A stretch of 50,110 nt of DNA from Acidobacteriota bacterium (GTDB taxonomy: Bacteria; Acidobacteriota; Blastocatellia; RBC074). Made by a program: the position numbers and the translations under genes. The stretch lies in assembly GCA_016789605.1 (NCBI GenBank), contig JAEUQO010000285.1:1-50110 (forward strand), in the 5' to 3' direction. Below are positions 8,201-17,143 of the stretch, piece after piece. Position 1 is the stretch's first letter, and each line of letters starts with the position of its first letter. Under the pieces are notes generated by a model. The model made no database searches. It was not told the DNA's origin and worked only from the letters and a program-made list of their open reading frames with translations.

Positions 8201-10199
8201 AGTTGATCTTTACCAACGAACCTTTGACCGTGACGATCGCATCGCTTTCGACGTTGTTTCCGGCAGCGCCTTTGCTGGTCAGCGTCGCGCCCGCTTCGGC
8301 GTCCAGCGTCGTGCCCGCTTTGATTTTCACTGAACCTGTGACGTCAATCGTTAAATCGCCGGTCACTTTCAGCGTGACATTGCCTGCCACATCCTGAGTG
8401 AAATCGGCTTTGTTCGTATGCGTCTCGTTGCCGGTGACGGTCAGTGTGCGCGTGCCTTTGACTTCGTACGTGACCTTGCCTGTCACATCCTGTGCGAAAT
8501 CGGCTTTGTTCGTATGCGTCTCGTTGCCGGTGACGGTCAATGTGCGCGTCCCTTTGACTTCGTACGTGTCGTTGCCGGTGTTGATCTTGATCGCGCGATT
8601 GCCTTTGTCCACGACCAGCGTGTAATTCCCTTCCTGAATCGTGGTGGTACGGTTTTGTTTGATGGTGTTGGTTTCGTCATTGAGCACTTCCTTGGTGCGG
8701 TCGTGCTCGATTTTCAGGTTCATGTCCTTTTGCGCGTGGACATAGATTTCTTCGGAATCTTTCTTGTCCTCGAAACGCAATTCGTTGAAACCGCCACCGC
8801 CTTTTGAGGAATTGGTTTTGACCGTGCTCTTGGTCTGTTCATCGGGCAAGGTGTACGGCAGCGTCTGTTCGGCGTTATAGACTGCGCCTAGCAACAAGGG
8901 GCGATCCGGGTCGCCTTCCAAATATCCGACGATGACTTCCTGACCGATACGCGGCAAAAATACGCTGCCCCATTGTTTGCCCGCCCAGCCTTGATTGACG
9001 CGAATCCAGCACGAACTGTTTTCGTCGTTGGCGCCGGTTTGGTCCCAATGAAACTGCACTTTGACGCGGCCATATTTGTCCGTCCAGATTTCTTCACCGC
9101 TTTTGCCGACGACAATTGCCGTCTGCGTTCCGGCAATGATGGGCTTGAGCGTTTCGCGCACTGGGCGAAAGGGCACGTCAGGCGGAAACGCTTCAAAAGA
9201 ATTGCTGTAACTATCCTGCGTCGCCTGGTGCAAAACCGAACGCAGGACATAGGTTCCATTGACGTCTGCGCGGTCGTAATCCTTGAGCGTAAATTTGTAG
9301 CCCGCAACAAAGGCGCGGCAAAACCCGGAACCGCGCAACAACTTGGCGGGCCATTCCACGGCTTCGATGCGAACCTTGGCGCGCGTTTCGCCTTCGTCTT
9401 TTTTGCTGAACCCGCCCGGATATTCATAAATGCGCTGCGTACCGCCTTCGCCGCTGACGCTGGTGATCAAATCGGTGCTTGGCGTTTCAAAGTTGAAATC
9501 ATCCAGCGCGTATTTGCCCGGTACGACTTGTTGCTCAATCTGACAATTGGTGACGGCGTGATCATCCGTGCCGATAAGCGCCGATTTGCGATAGTGAACC
9601 GAGGTGCTTTCCAGCCCCGGACAAACCTCGTGCGCATCGGCATCATCGGCCAACACCAAGGTGTGTTTGTCGGCCGTGTGCGCGAAAAAGTAATAAATGC
9701 CTTCGTCTTCCATCAGCCGCGAGACAAACGCAAACGCGCTTTCACGATATTGCACGCAATATTCGCGCGGCTGATAGGTGCCTTTGAGCGCGTTGCGGTA
9801 ATCGGTAAAGCCCAAATCCGTAAATACCTTTTCGATGATTTGCGGCACGGTCTGATTCTGAAAGATGCGGCAATCCGCCGTCAGCGTCAGCAACCACAAC
9901 CACGGATGCAACTCAGCGGTAAAACTCGTAAACCGCGCGTCGCCGCCTTCCTGGGCGAAACGTCCGACAATACCGTTCAGGTGCCGTTTGCTTCCGTCGT
10001 TCAGCAAAAAAGTGACGGTCAACGGTTGGCCAACGACGGCTGACAAATCAGGCGTTTTGTCTTCTGACGATAGCTCCAGCACGAAATGAAAAAGTCCGGA
10101 CAACCGCTCTTCGCCCCGCAGCGATTTGAGAAACAGTTTGTCTTCACCCAAAGGCGAGGTAATCGTCGCGGGCAACTTGGACTGTGTATAACCAGCCAT
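8199..10199 (-). CDS. vgrG: VgrG spike protein (TssI)
   Basis: 666 residues, starting at the ATG at 10199 preceded by GGGGAGAG; a longer in-frame start at 10256 has no support. It forms the trimeric needle tip of the T6SS, with gp27-like and gp5-like parts. Diagnostic stretches include GEERLSGLFHF, the phage-baseplate-like core, VQFHWDQ, SSCWIRVNQGWAGKQWG and PRIGQEVIVGYLEGDPDRP of the OB-fold. The C-terminal beta-helix needle is formed by repeats, including two adjacent 32-residue units with TYEVKGTRTLTVTG and ETHTNKADF (DNA period 96 bp, about 8397-8590). No effector domain is attached. It follows tssG by 60 bp and is followed by repeat elements and the PAAR-like tip gene. Confidence 0.95.
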   Translation of the reverse strand: MAGYTQSKLPATITSPLGEDKLFLKSLRGEERLSGLFHFVLELSSEDKTPDLSAVVGQPLTVTFLLNDGSKRHLNGIVGRFAQEGGDARFTSFTAELHPWLWLLTLTADCRIFQNQTVPQIIEKVFTDLGFTDYRNALKGTYQPREYCVQYRESAFAFVSRLMEDEGIYYFFAHTADKHTLVLADDADAHEVCPGLESTSVHYRKSALIGTDDHAVTNCQIEQQVVPGKYALDDFNFETPSTDLITSVSGEGGTQRIYEYPGGFSKKDEGETRAKVRIEAVEWPAKLLRGSGFCRAFVAGYKFTLKDYDRADVNGTYVLRSVLHQATQDSYSNSFEAFPPDVPFRPVRETLKPIIAGTQTAIVVGKSGEEIWTDKYGRVKVQFHWDQTGANDENSSCWIRVNQGWAGKQWGSVFLPRIGQEVIVGYLEGDPDRPLLLGAVYNAEQTLPYTLPDEQTKSTVKTNSSKGGGGFNELRFEDKKDSEEIYVHAQKDMNLKIEHDRTKEVLNDETNTIKQNRTTTIQEGNYTLVVDKGNRAIKINTGNDTYEVKGTRTLTVTGNETHTNKADFAQDVTGKVTYEVKGTRTLTVTGNETHTNKADFTQDVAGNVTLKVTGDLTIDVTGSVKIKAGTTLDAEAGATLTSKGAAGNNVESDAIVTVKGSLVKIN

Positions 10200-10259
10200 G
10201 CAAAACTCTCCCCAAACGAGCCAACCGTCGGCGCGCGCCAACGGCACCTTGATCAAGCC

Positions 10260-11966
10260 TCAATCGAGCAATCCGGCAGCAACGATGCGTCCGGGCTTTT
10301 CCGAATTGAGCGCTTCGCCGACATCCAGCACCAACCAATTCACCGACTTCGGCAGATTGCGCAAAGCCGCGGACTCTTTTGCCGAACGCAGCAGGAACCC
10401 GCTGTTGAGCACAACGTAGCGGTTAGGGTTGAGCGGATTGGGAAACACCAGCACCGGCACGTGATGTTTGGATGAATATTTGCCGCCCAGCATCAACGTG
10501 CGCGAATTCCAGCGCAACGGCAACCGATCCAGAATCTTGGCCAGCACCGCATTGCTGGCCGGGTCTCCCCACAACAGCAAATGGTATTTGGCAATGTCGT
10601 CTTCGGTCACGGCAGTATCGTCTTTCACCTGCGTAGTCCTGCCCAACAACTCATCGCTTGCCGACAGCACTTGCGCCAGCTCAAGCTTCAACCACTGTGT
10701 CAGCGGCGGGTTCATCGCTTTTTTCGTCGGGCAAACAAATAAACAGTGTCGCCAGAAGGCTTCGGTTTGCAGCGTGGCCAAGCCTTCAGACAGGCGCAAT
10801 TCGTCACCGCCGCTTTCGCCTAACACCCAACGGTCAGCCTGTTTGCGGAAACAACCGCCCACATACCCTTTTGTGGTCGAAGACAACACCACTTGCTCGT
10901 CATCGTCTTTGGGAGCGTTTGGCGCAGCGCTTTTTTTGTTGGTCAGCCAGGACGTCCAGCCCAATCGCGAACCGTCTTTGAGTCCCAAGCGAGCGCGTGG
11001 AATTTCTCCCGCTTTCAAAATCAAACGAATGGTGAAATCGAAATCGTCTCCGACGTAAAAGCGCGTCAGCCCGCAGAGCGGTCCAAACGCGGAACCGAAC
11101 GGCAGAAAATCTAAAAACTCTGCCAGCGACAGCGGCCCCACACGCAATTCAAACGCCCCGCTGGCGTCCCATACGCGACGCCCCAGCACGACGGCATCCT
11201 GCCCCAGGCGCTGGTTTTGTCCGGTGTGGCCGATGCGCGTCAGTTGCGTGTCATCGAGTTCGTGCCAGCGTCCGCAAAATTGTGTGCATTCGATCGGCAA
11301 CTGAAAGTAATGCGACAAAATCTGTTTCAAGCCCGTCACGGAACGCGGCTGATGCGCCAACAACCCGGCATAATGCAACAACGAGCGCGGCTCGACATCC
11401 ATTTGCTCGCGCAAATAACCAGTGCCCAAGCCAATCAGCGAAAACAGATAATCGGAAAACAGGTCTTCGCCAGGCTGCTTGTGATCAAAACCAACCCGGT
11501 GCGATTTGCGCACGCGGTACAACAACGACAGCAACCGGTGGTTGAAGATGTCCAGAAATTCGCGCAGCGCGTGATCGCCGTGCCAATCACGTTCGCGAAT
11601 CAGTTCAGTGATCGGCAACGGCAACGGCCCCAACGCACCGGCCAGCCCCAACAAGTTCACCGTCACGCGGTCAGGGTCGTGATATTCAGAAGCTCTGGGC
11701 CTTGGGCTGAACTGCACTTCAGCTATATCGCTGGCGGGAAATGCCAGTTCTACCGCCGAACTGAAGCGCACGGCTTCATGTTGTGGCTCTGCGCCTTCGC
11801 CCACCGAACGCCGATCCGGGCGCGCCATTTCGAGCAATCTGACCGCCTGAAAGAAATCGAAACGATGGCCTTCAATCGCCAGCCAGCCCGCAACCGCGCC
11901 GGGCAGCCGCCAACCATAGGCCGCGTCATTGCCACTGCCGTTCTTGTCAGTGCGCTGCTCGGTCAT
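10260..11966 (-). CDS. tssG: T6SS baseplate protein TssG
   Basis: 568 residues. The N-terminus carries the TssG (VasB/ImpH) signature FDFFQAVRLLE, then LLGLAGALGPLPLP, ALREFLDIFNHRLLSLLYR and GLGTGYLREQM. TssG joins TssF, TssE and TssK to form the baseplate wedge onto which the sheath assembles, in the cytoplasm at the membrane complex. The start codon overlaps the tssF stop (ATGA), so the two are translationally coupled. At 568 residues it is clearly longer than many proteobacterial TssG proteins (about 330-350); the extra length is mostly in the C-terminal half, which includes a Ser/Lys-rich stretch near residues 345-370. Confidence 0.9.
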   Translation of the reverse strand: MTEQRTDKNGSGNDAAYGWRLPGAVAGWLAIEGHRFDFFQAVRLLEMARPDRRSVGEGAEPQHEAVRFSSAVELAFPASDIAEVQFSPRPRASEYHDPDRVTVNLLGLAGALGPLPLPITELIRERDWHGDHALREFLDIFNHRLLSLLYRVRKSHRVGFDHKQPGEDLFSDYLFSLIGLGTGYLREQMDVEPRSLLHYAGLLAHQPRSVTGLKQILSHYFQLPIECTQFCGRWHELDDTQLTRIGHTGQNQRLGQDAVVLGRRVWDASGAFELRVGPLSLAEFLDFLPFGSAFGPLCGLTRFYVGDDFDFTIRLILKAGEIPRARLGLKDGSRLGWTSWLTNKKSAAPNAPKDDDEQVVLSSTTKGYVGGCFRKQADRWVLGESGGDELRLSEGLATLQTEAFWRHCLFVCPTKKAMNPPLTQWLKLELAQVLSASDELLGRTTQVKDDTAVTEDDIAKYHLLLWGDPASNAVLAKILDRLPLRWNSRTLMLGGKYSSKHHVPVLVFPNPLNPNRYVVLNSGFLLRSAKESAALRNLPKSVNWLVLDVGEALNSEKPGRIVAAGLLD

Positions 11967-13774
11967 AACATCAACCTATCGCCCGCGACGGGCGGCCATT
12001 TTTTCCAGACGCCTTCGCGTTGTTTGCTCTTGATCACCATCTGCGTGAACTGGTTGAGCGGCGCATACAACGCCAGGAAATGATTGAGCACCGTGGCCAG
12101 CAAAAACGCGCCACTGCCGACGTATTGGTTTTCGTCAAAGGTCACGCTGATTTCCAAACCGCGTGTAAATCCGCGCCAGGCATCCTGTCCGAAATAGCCA
12201 ACAATGCGCCGACATTCCAATTCGCTGATCCCTTCGATTTGCTGCACGTGATAGGGTTTGTCAGACAAACTGTAAAGCCGCAGGATTTCTTGCAACGCCA
12301 GACGGCTGGCGGGGCCATTCGACAGGGAAAGATGATTCAGTGACAGGTGCGAAACCAACCGCCAAAGCGTCGCCCCGCGCAACGGCGGATAAATTTGCGA
12401 CGTCGGTTTGCCCAGACAAACGATGCCGTGCAAGGGCGCATTCTCTTCCGGTTGCAACCGCGCGTTGGCAGGCAGTTGTTCCGCCAGATTGCGATTGGTG
12501 CAATAGGTGTGCGCATAAACGGTTTGTTCTGGCGGGCGACTGGGCGTGAAATCCAGGTCTACGAACGACAGGAACATATCCGTCCCCGGCAAATCCTTGC
12601 GTCCGGTATCAGCCCGACGCGACAGCCAAAATGCCTTTTGCTGGCGTGTGCGCGCCGCGTGATTAAAGGAATAGTACGGTTCGTAAACTTGCGTGTCGTC
12701 TTTGGGGTCTGTCTTGGCAGAAACTTTAGCGATGGAGTGAATTTCGGTGAACCGTTCGCGCCGCATATCGGCAACCAAACGATATTCTGACTGGCGTTGA
12801 TCCAGGCGGATCGGTTCCGTCGCTTTGGGAAACAGGTTGATGATTGGCGTACACCCCAACCGGAACGTCTCTTTGTCGACTGAAACAAAACTTTTCGGCT
12901 TGCGATCAAACAAAAACAGCAGCGTCAGTTCACTGGCCGCGCCGCGCTGATCCAGATGATCCACATCGAAAAAGCGAAATTTCTTTGAGAAAACGAAATA
13001 TTCCTGCACCAGGCGAAACGCTGGATGCGAGTGCGCCGGATACGGCAACACTTCTTCATCCGGCGCAAAACCGACAGGCAAAATGGCGTTTGGCGGCAAA
13101 GGGACATATCGGCCACCTTCACGCTCAAGCAACACGCTCGTCGTGTTGCAAAACAACAGCTCGTAAAGCTCGTTCGTCAGTTCCCTTTCGCCGTGCAAGT
13201 AAAACCGCAATCGCTTGAGCGACAATTCTTGTAGCGTTGTGCCTTCAGGTACTGTCAAGCGCAGCTTCAGCACGGATTGCACTGCTTGCTCGCTCTCCGG
13301 CAAATCAAATTCCGCCGGGCGGGCAAAACCTGCGTCTTTTACTTCCAGCGGCCATAAATGAACCGGATAACAGGTGCGAAAACGACAGCGTACGTCTTCG
13401 ACCAGATGCGTGAATAAGGGCGTATGTTTGGGAATGAGGTGGCCGGTGGTGAGTTTGGGCGCTTGTTTCGCGACGAGAAATTGCGCAATTGCCAGCGAAG
13501 GCACCGGCGTAACCAGCGCCGGATAGAGAATGTCGAGCAGGCCCGTGGTTAACACGGGAAATTCGCTGGCGATGTTTTGCTGGATGCGCGCGGTAAGAAA
13601 CGCAAACGATTCCAGCAAACGTTCGACGTGCGGATCAGGACATTCGTCCGCACCCAGTTCCAGCCGCGCGGCAATGCGCGGATACTTTTCGGCGAATTCG
13701 CTGCCCATCTTGCGCAGATAGGACAGCTCATTCTGGTAATGAAAAAGGAAATCGTCGGAATTACTCAGGCTCAT
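11963..13774 (-). CDS. tssF: T6SS baseplate protein TssF
   Basis: 603 residues from the ATG at 13774, which overlaps the end of tssE by 14 bp; a longer start at 13816 would add 14 unlike residues. The N-terminus has the TssF (VasA/ImpG) pattern: FLFHYQNELSYLRKMG, FAEKYPRIAARL, DPHVERLLESFAFLTARI and LLDILYP. The C-terminal part shows GFTRGLEISVTFDE and VLNHFLALYAPLNQFTQ. It is one of two TssF copies per baseplate wedge. Length is normal for the family. The tight overlaps with tssE and tssG support one operon and coordinated stoichiometry. Confidence 0.93.
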   Translation of the reverse strand: MSLSNSDDFLFHYQNELSYLRKMGSEFAEKYPRIAARLELGADECPDPHVERLLESFAFLTARIQQNIASEFPVLTTGLLDILYPALVTPVPSLAIAQFLVAKQAPKLTTGHLIPKHTPLFTHLVEDVRCRFRTCYPVHLWPLEVKDAGFARPAEFDLPESEQAVQSVLKLRLTVPEGTTLQELSLKRLRFYLHGERELTNELYELLFCNTTSVLLEREGGRYVPLPPNAILPVGFAPDEEVLPYPAHSHPAFRLVQEYFVFSKKFRFFDVDHLDQRGAASELTLLFLFDRKPKSFVSVDKETFRLGCTPIINLFPKATEPIRLDQRQSEYRLVADMRRERFTEIHSIAKVSAKTDPKDDTQVYEPYYSFNHAARTRQQKAFWLSRRADTGRKDLPGTDMFLSFVDLDFTPSRPPEQTVYAHTYCTNRNLAEQLPANARLQPEENAPLHGIVCLGKPTSQIYPPLRGATLWRLVSHLSLNHLSLSNGPASRLALQEILRLYSLSDKPYHVQQIEGISELECRRIVGYFGQDAWRGFTRGLEISVTFDENQYVGSGAFLLATVLNHFLALYAPLNQFTQMVIKSKQREGVWKKWPPVAGDRLML

Positions 13775-14243
13775 ACGGTTTCCAGTCACCGCTTTTGGGT
13801 TTGCCCATGATGGCAAAGTTGACCGGTTCGCTGACGATGCCGCTCACGAGCTCAGCCGTCACCGTGACTTGCAACGCCTGTCTGTAATCTGCCACGCCAT
13901 CCACCGTCACCTGCACATTACGCAAGCGCGGCTCAAAGGCGGTGATCGTCTGGGTCAAAATTGCCGCCACCAATTTCTGATCGTGGCTGCTGTGTGGCGA
14001 GAGCGACGAAAAGTCCGGCACACCATAATTGATGACCGTCCGTTCTGTCTCTCCGATCAATTCCAAAGATACCGCACAGCGCGTATTGAGCAATTGCAAC
14101 AATTCGCGCTGTACGGATGCGCGCAAGGCCGCCTGATCCAGAATGCGTTTGTGTTTGTGCGAAAAAGGCTCGCCGGGCGTGTTGTCCGTCAACCGCTCAA
14201 ACAACAACGCCCGTGCGCCTTCGATCAGTTTCGGTCCTGCCAT
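13761..14243 (-). CDS. tssE: T6SS baseplate protein TssE (gp25-like)
   Basis: 160 residues, gp25-like lysozyme-fold family without lysozyme activity. Recognisable parts are ARALLFERL near the start, the LLNTRCA region, VINYGVPDFSSLS, and ILTQTITAFEPRLRNVQVTV in the core. TssE starts sheath polymerisation at the baseplate. It ends 14 bp inside the tssF start and follows hcp after 17 bp. Length and composition are typical. Confidence 0.93.
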   Translation of the reverse strand: MAGPKLIEGARALLFERLTDNTPGEPFSHKHKRILDQAALRASVQRELLQLLNTRCAVSLELIGETERTVINYGVPDFSSLSPHSSHDQKLVAAILTQTITAFEPRLRNVQVTVDGVADYRQALQVTVTAELVSGIVSEPVNFAIMGKPKSGDWKPYEPE

Positions 14244-14260
14244 GCTTCACCCCGGTCAGG

Positions 14261-14746
14261 TTAGGCGTTGGTGTTTTGCGCCAGGTCCCACTTCGTCTCG
14301 ACGTGGCCGGCTTCGCCGCCCGCGTTCTTTTGGTTGTGGAAATCCCAGGTGATGTGGTTGTAGTTCAGTGTCATGGTTTCGACCGGCTTATCGCCACTGC
14401 CGCCCCCCACCGACACCGAAGAAATCACCACGTTTTTCAGCGTGTACACGATAATCGGCAAAACCGCGCCTTTGTCGTTACGGGCAATCGTCAGCTTCAC
14501 TTCGCTGAAGTTGTCGCCCTTGCAACACGCTTCATTGAATTTCGGCGTAGACTTATCCATATACTTCGTGATGGTAAAGTCCTGGTGATTCGGCTTGCCG
14601 GATGTGCGTTCCGAGTTGCTGACGTCGCCGGTGATCTGCATCGCCACACCGTGGCTATAAGAAAGCAATTCGATCTGTCCGGTGAAGTCCTTGAGTTCGC
14701 AAGTGCCCGGAATGTCCGGGGTCGTCTTCATGATGATTACGTCCAT
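14261..14746 (-). CDS. hcp: T6SS inner tube protein Hcp (TssD)
   Basis: 161 residues, start at 14746 just after GGAGGAACC, a strong ribosome site fitting the high demand for tube subunits. Features of the Hcp fold: the N-terminal IELLSYSHGVA, then DFTITKYMDKSTPKFNEACCKG, and TLNYNHITWDF near the end. Hexameric rings stack into the tube propelled through the sheath. It lies between tssC and tssE in the usual order. A Cys pair (EACCKG) and a glycine-rich loop (VGGGSGDKP) are visible; neither removes any core element. Confidence 0.95.
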   Translation of the reverse strand: MDVIIMKTTPDIPGTCELKDFTGQIELLSYSHGVAMQITGDVSNSERTSGKPNHQDFTITKYMDKSTPKFNEACCKGDNFSEVKLTIARNDKGAVLPIIVYTLKNVVISSVSVGGGSGDKPVETMTLNYNHITWDFHNQKNAGGEAGHVETKWDLAQNTNA

Positions 14747-14820
14747 GGTTCCTCCGTTTGTGTAACGGCGCTGCCGCGATACGCTCAGTCATCGCCGCAA
14801 CGCGTTTGCCGACTTCCCGT

Positions 14821-16305
14821 TTAAGCTCCCGCTGGCGGCGGCAATTCGGCGACCAACCGAATCGAAGCCGTCAATTCATCAAGCTGGAAATGCGGGCGCA
14901 AAAAGACCGTCGCCTTGTAAGCTCCCGGCTTGCCCGGAATGTCGAACACGTCCACGCGGGCTTCGCGCAACGGATAGGACGCCTTTGAACTTTGCGAGGC
15001 GTTGTCGTCCAACAAAACATAATTGGCGATCCAGCGGTTCAGGTAATCCGACACGTTTTCGCGCGTCATGAAGCTGCCGATCTTGTCGCGCATGATCACC
15101 TTGATGTAATGGGCAAAGCGCGAAGCCGCCATAATGTACGGAAGCTGGCTGGAAAGCCGCGCATTCGCTTTGGCCTGCGGTTCGAAATAATCTTTCGGCT
15201 TTTGCGTGGTCTGGCCGCCAAAAAACGCCGCTTTGTCGTCGTTCTTCCGGTGTACCAAACTGATGAAGCCCAGATCGTTCAGTTCTTTTTCGCGCCGGTC
15301 GGTGATCGAAATCTCCACCGGGCATTTCAGCGCTTTGTCGCCGTCGTCGGTCTTGAAGGTATGCGCGGGCAAGCCTTCGACAATGCCGCCGCCTTCGACG
15401 CCGCGAATCGCCGCCGTCCAACCATACAACGCAAACGCATTGGTGATGCGCTGGCCCAGCGTATAGGCCGCATTGCCCCACAAATATTTATCGTGGTTGC
15501 GTCCGTCCACATCTTCGACAAAGTTGAACTCTTCGACCGGAACGGTGTCTGGCCCATACGGCAACCGTTGCAGCACGTGTGGCAAGGTCAACGCCACATA
15601 ACGCGCATCTTCGCTTTCGCGGAATGAGCGCCATTTGATCAGTTCCGTGCTTTCGAATGATTTGGCCAGATCGCGCGGCGTGGCCAGTTCGGTGAAACTG
15701 TCCATATCAAACAGCTTCGGACTGGCAGCCGCAATAAACGGCGCGTGCGCCGCCGCCGCCACATTCGACATTTTTTCCAGACAGGAAACGTCTTGCGGGT
15801 GTCGGCCAAATTCGTAATCGCCAATCAACAGGCTATACGGATTGCCGCCGAAAGTGCCGTATTCCTCTTCGTAGATTTTCTTGAACAGCACGCTTTGATC
15901 GAACTCAACGGCTTTTTCCAGATCGTTGAGCAGCTCTTTTTGCGTCGCATTCAGCAACCGCAATTTCAGGTGCGTGCCGGTTTCGCTATTCATCACCAGA
16001 TAATGCAATCCGCGCCAGGACGCTTCCAGGCTTTGGAATGATTTCTGGTGCATGAATCCGTTCAGAATCGAAGAGATCAATTCATCAATCTCTGCGCGCC
16101 GATCCTGAATCAATGCCACGATGTCCAGCGGTTCGGGTTCCGGTTCATTCTCTGCGGCGGGCGCCGGCGCGGGCACCAGGGTGTCCAACAAATCCACCAG
16201 TTCCTGAATCAGCAATGTGCCGTTTGCCCGTTGCGAATCTTCACGCGCCAGTTTGCCTTCTTTGAAAAGTACGTCTGGTGTGATTTCCATAACTTCATTA
16301 GCCAT
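14821..16305 (-). CDS. tssC: T6SS sheath large subunit TssC
   Basis: 494 residues; start at 16305 preceded by AGGAGG. Clear VipB/TssC signatures: SILNGFMHQKSFQSLEASWRG, GEYGTFGG-like stretch EEEYGTFGGNPYSLLIGDYEFG, LRLPYG-like RLPYGPDT, WGNAAYTLGQRI, SRFAHYIKVIMRDKIG and a C-terminal FLRPHFQLDEL. With TssB it forms the contractile sheath. The gene follows tssB by 12 bp and precedes hcp by 74 bp. The N-terminal linker is rich in Pro/Glu/Ala (about residues 45-60), otherwise the protein is typical. Confidence 0.95.
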   Translation of the reverse strand: MANEVMEITPDVLFKEGKLAREDSQRANGTLLIQELVDLLDTLVPAPAPAAENEPEPEPLDIVALIQDRRAEIDELISSILNGFMHQKSFQSLEASWRGLHYLVMNSETGTHLKLRLLNATQKELLNDLEKAVEFDQSVLFKKIYEEEYGTFGGNPYSLLIGDYEFGRHPQDVSCLEKMSNVAAAAHAPFIAAASPKLFDMDSFTELATPRDLAKSFESTELIKWRSFRESEDARYVALTLPHVLQRLPYGPDTVPVEEFNFVEDVDGRNHDKYLWGNAAYTLGQRITNAFALYGWTAAIRGVEGGGIVEGLPAHTFKTDDGDKALKCPVEISITDRREKELNDLGFISLVHRKNDDKAAFFGGQTTQKPKDYFEPQAKANARLSSQLPYIMAASRFAHYIKVIMRDKIGSFMTRENVSDYLNRWIANYVLLDDNASQSSKASYPLREARVDVFDIPGKPGAYKATVFLRPHFQLDELTASIRLVAELPPPAGA

Positions 16306-16317
16306 GATCTTGTCCTC

Positions 16318-17076
16318 CTACGCGCTTTGGGTTGGGGAAAGCTTTGCCAATTCCGCTTTGAACTTGTCCCAAGCGGCCTTGTCTTTGGCGACCTCGCGGA
16401 TTTGCTTGATCAACTTGTCGTTGCCGTCGAGTTTGGCCAGCAGGTCGGTCAACTGTTGGCGGGCTTTAAACAATTTGCTCAACTCCTCTGACTGTTGCAG
16501 CACCTTGACCGGCGAAAAGTCATCCAGATGTTGGAATGTGAAGCTGGCGGTCAGTTCTTTTTCTTTCAGCTTTTCATCCAAGCCTTTGGTTTTCAGCCAG
16601 GCGGGCGGATCAACTTTGGCTTTGTCCACGGTCGCGTCATCCACCTTGGCGAATTCCTCGCCCAGAGCTGCGCGCAATGCTTTCTTGAAATTCTCTTTGC
16701 CAAGCACAAGATGACCGTTGTTTGCCTTCAACGCCTCAATGATTGCCTTTGACACAGTTTTTGTTTCCAGCTCTTTGAGAAACGCTTCGGCAGACGGTTG
16801 ATAGTAAGAAGGAAGCGGCGCTTTCAGGTTTTCGCGGCGCGGACTGATCGAAGCCAGCACTTCGTTGAAATTGTCGCGGTCAATTTCGACGAACTTCCGC
16901 TCGCGCAGCGTCGGAAATGGCTTCTCTTTGTCTCGATCCCCGGACAGGTCGGCCATAATCCCGACCACGAAGGGAATCTCCTTTTTCTCGATGGCGTTGC
17001 CGATTTCCACGTCGTAAGTAATTTGCACGCGCGGTCGGCGAATGCGGTCCAGCTTGTGTTGAGTACTTTCCGGCAT
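16318..17076 (-). CDS. tssB: T6SS sheath small subunit TssB with long insertion
   Basis: 252 residues from the ATG at 17076 (AGGAG six bases upstream). The N-terminal part has the TssB (VipA) pattern RPRVQITYDVEIG, EIPFVVGIMADLSG and KFVEIDRDNFNEV. The C-terminal part has FQHLDDFSPVKVLQQ and the LLAKLDGNDKL helix that intertwines with TssC. Usual TssB proteins are about 165-180 residues. Here some 80 extra residues, helical and charged, lie between these halves (about residues 90-175). They would project from the sheath surface, so the insertion may alter recycling or partner binding. Confidence 0.92.
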   Translation of the reverse strand: MPESTQHKLDRIRRPRVQITYDVEIGNAIEKKEIPFVVGIMADLSGDRDKEKPFPTLRERKFVEIDRDNFNEVLASISPRRENLKAPLPSYYQPSAEAFLKELETKTVSKAIIEALKANNGHLVLGKENFKKALRAALGEEFAKVDDATVDKAKVDPPAWLKTKGLDEKLKEKELTASFTFQHLDDFSPVKVLQQSEELSKLFKARQQLTDLLAKLDGNDKLIKQIREVAKDKAAWDKFKAELAKLSPTQSA

Positions 17077-17143
17077 CACAGGCTCCTTTCCGGTTGGAGA
17101 GTTGTGGGGAAGCGTGCCCGTGAACGAGCAGCACGCAATGACG

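Noticed and set aside
14117..14824. Plus-strand 235-residue frame across tssE, hcp and tssC starts
   Set aside because: Arg/Val-rich shadow crossing three gene boundaries on the true strand.
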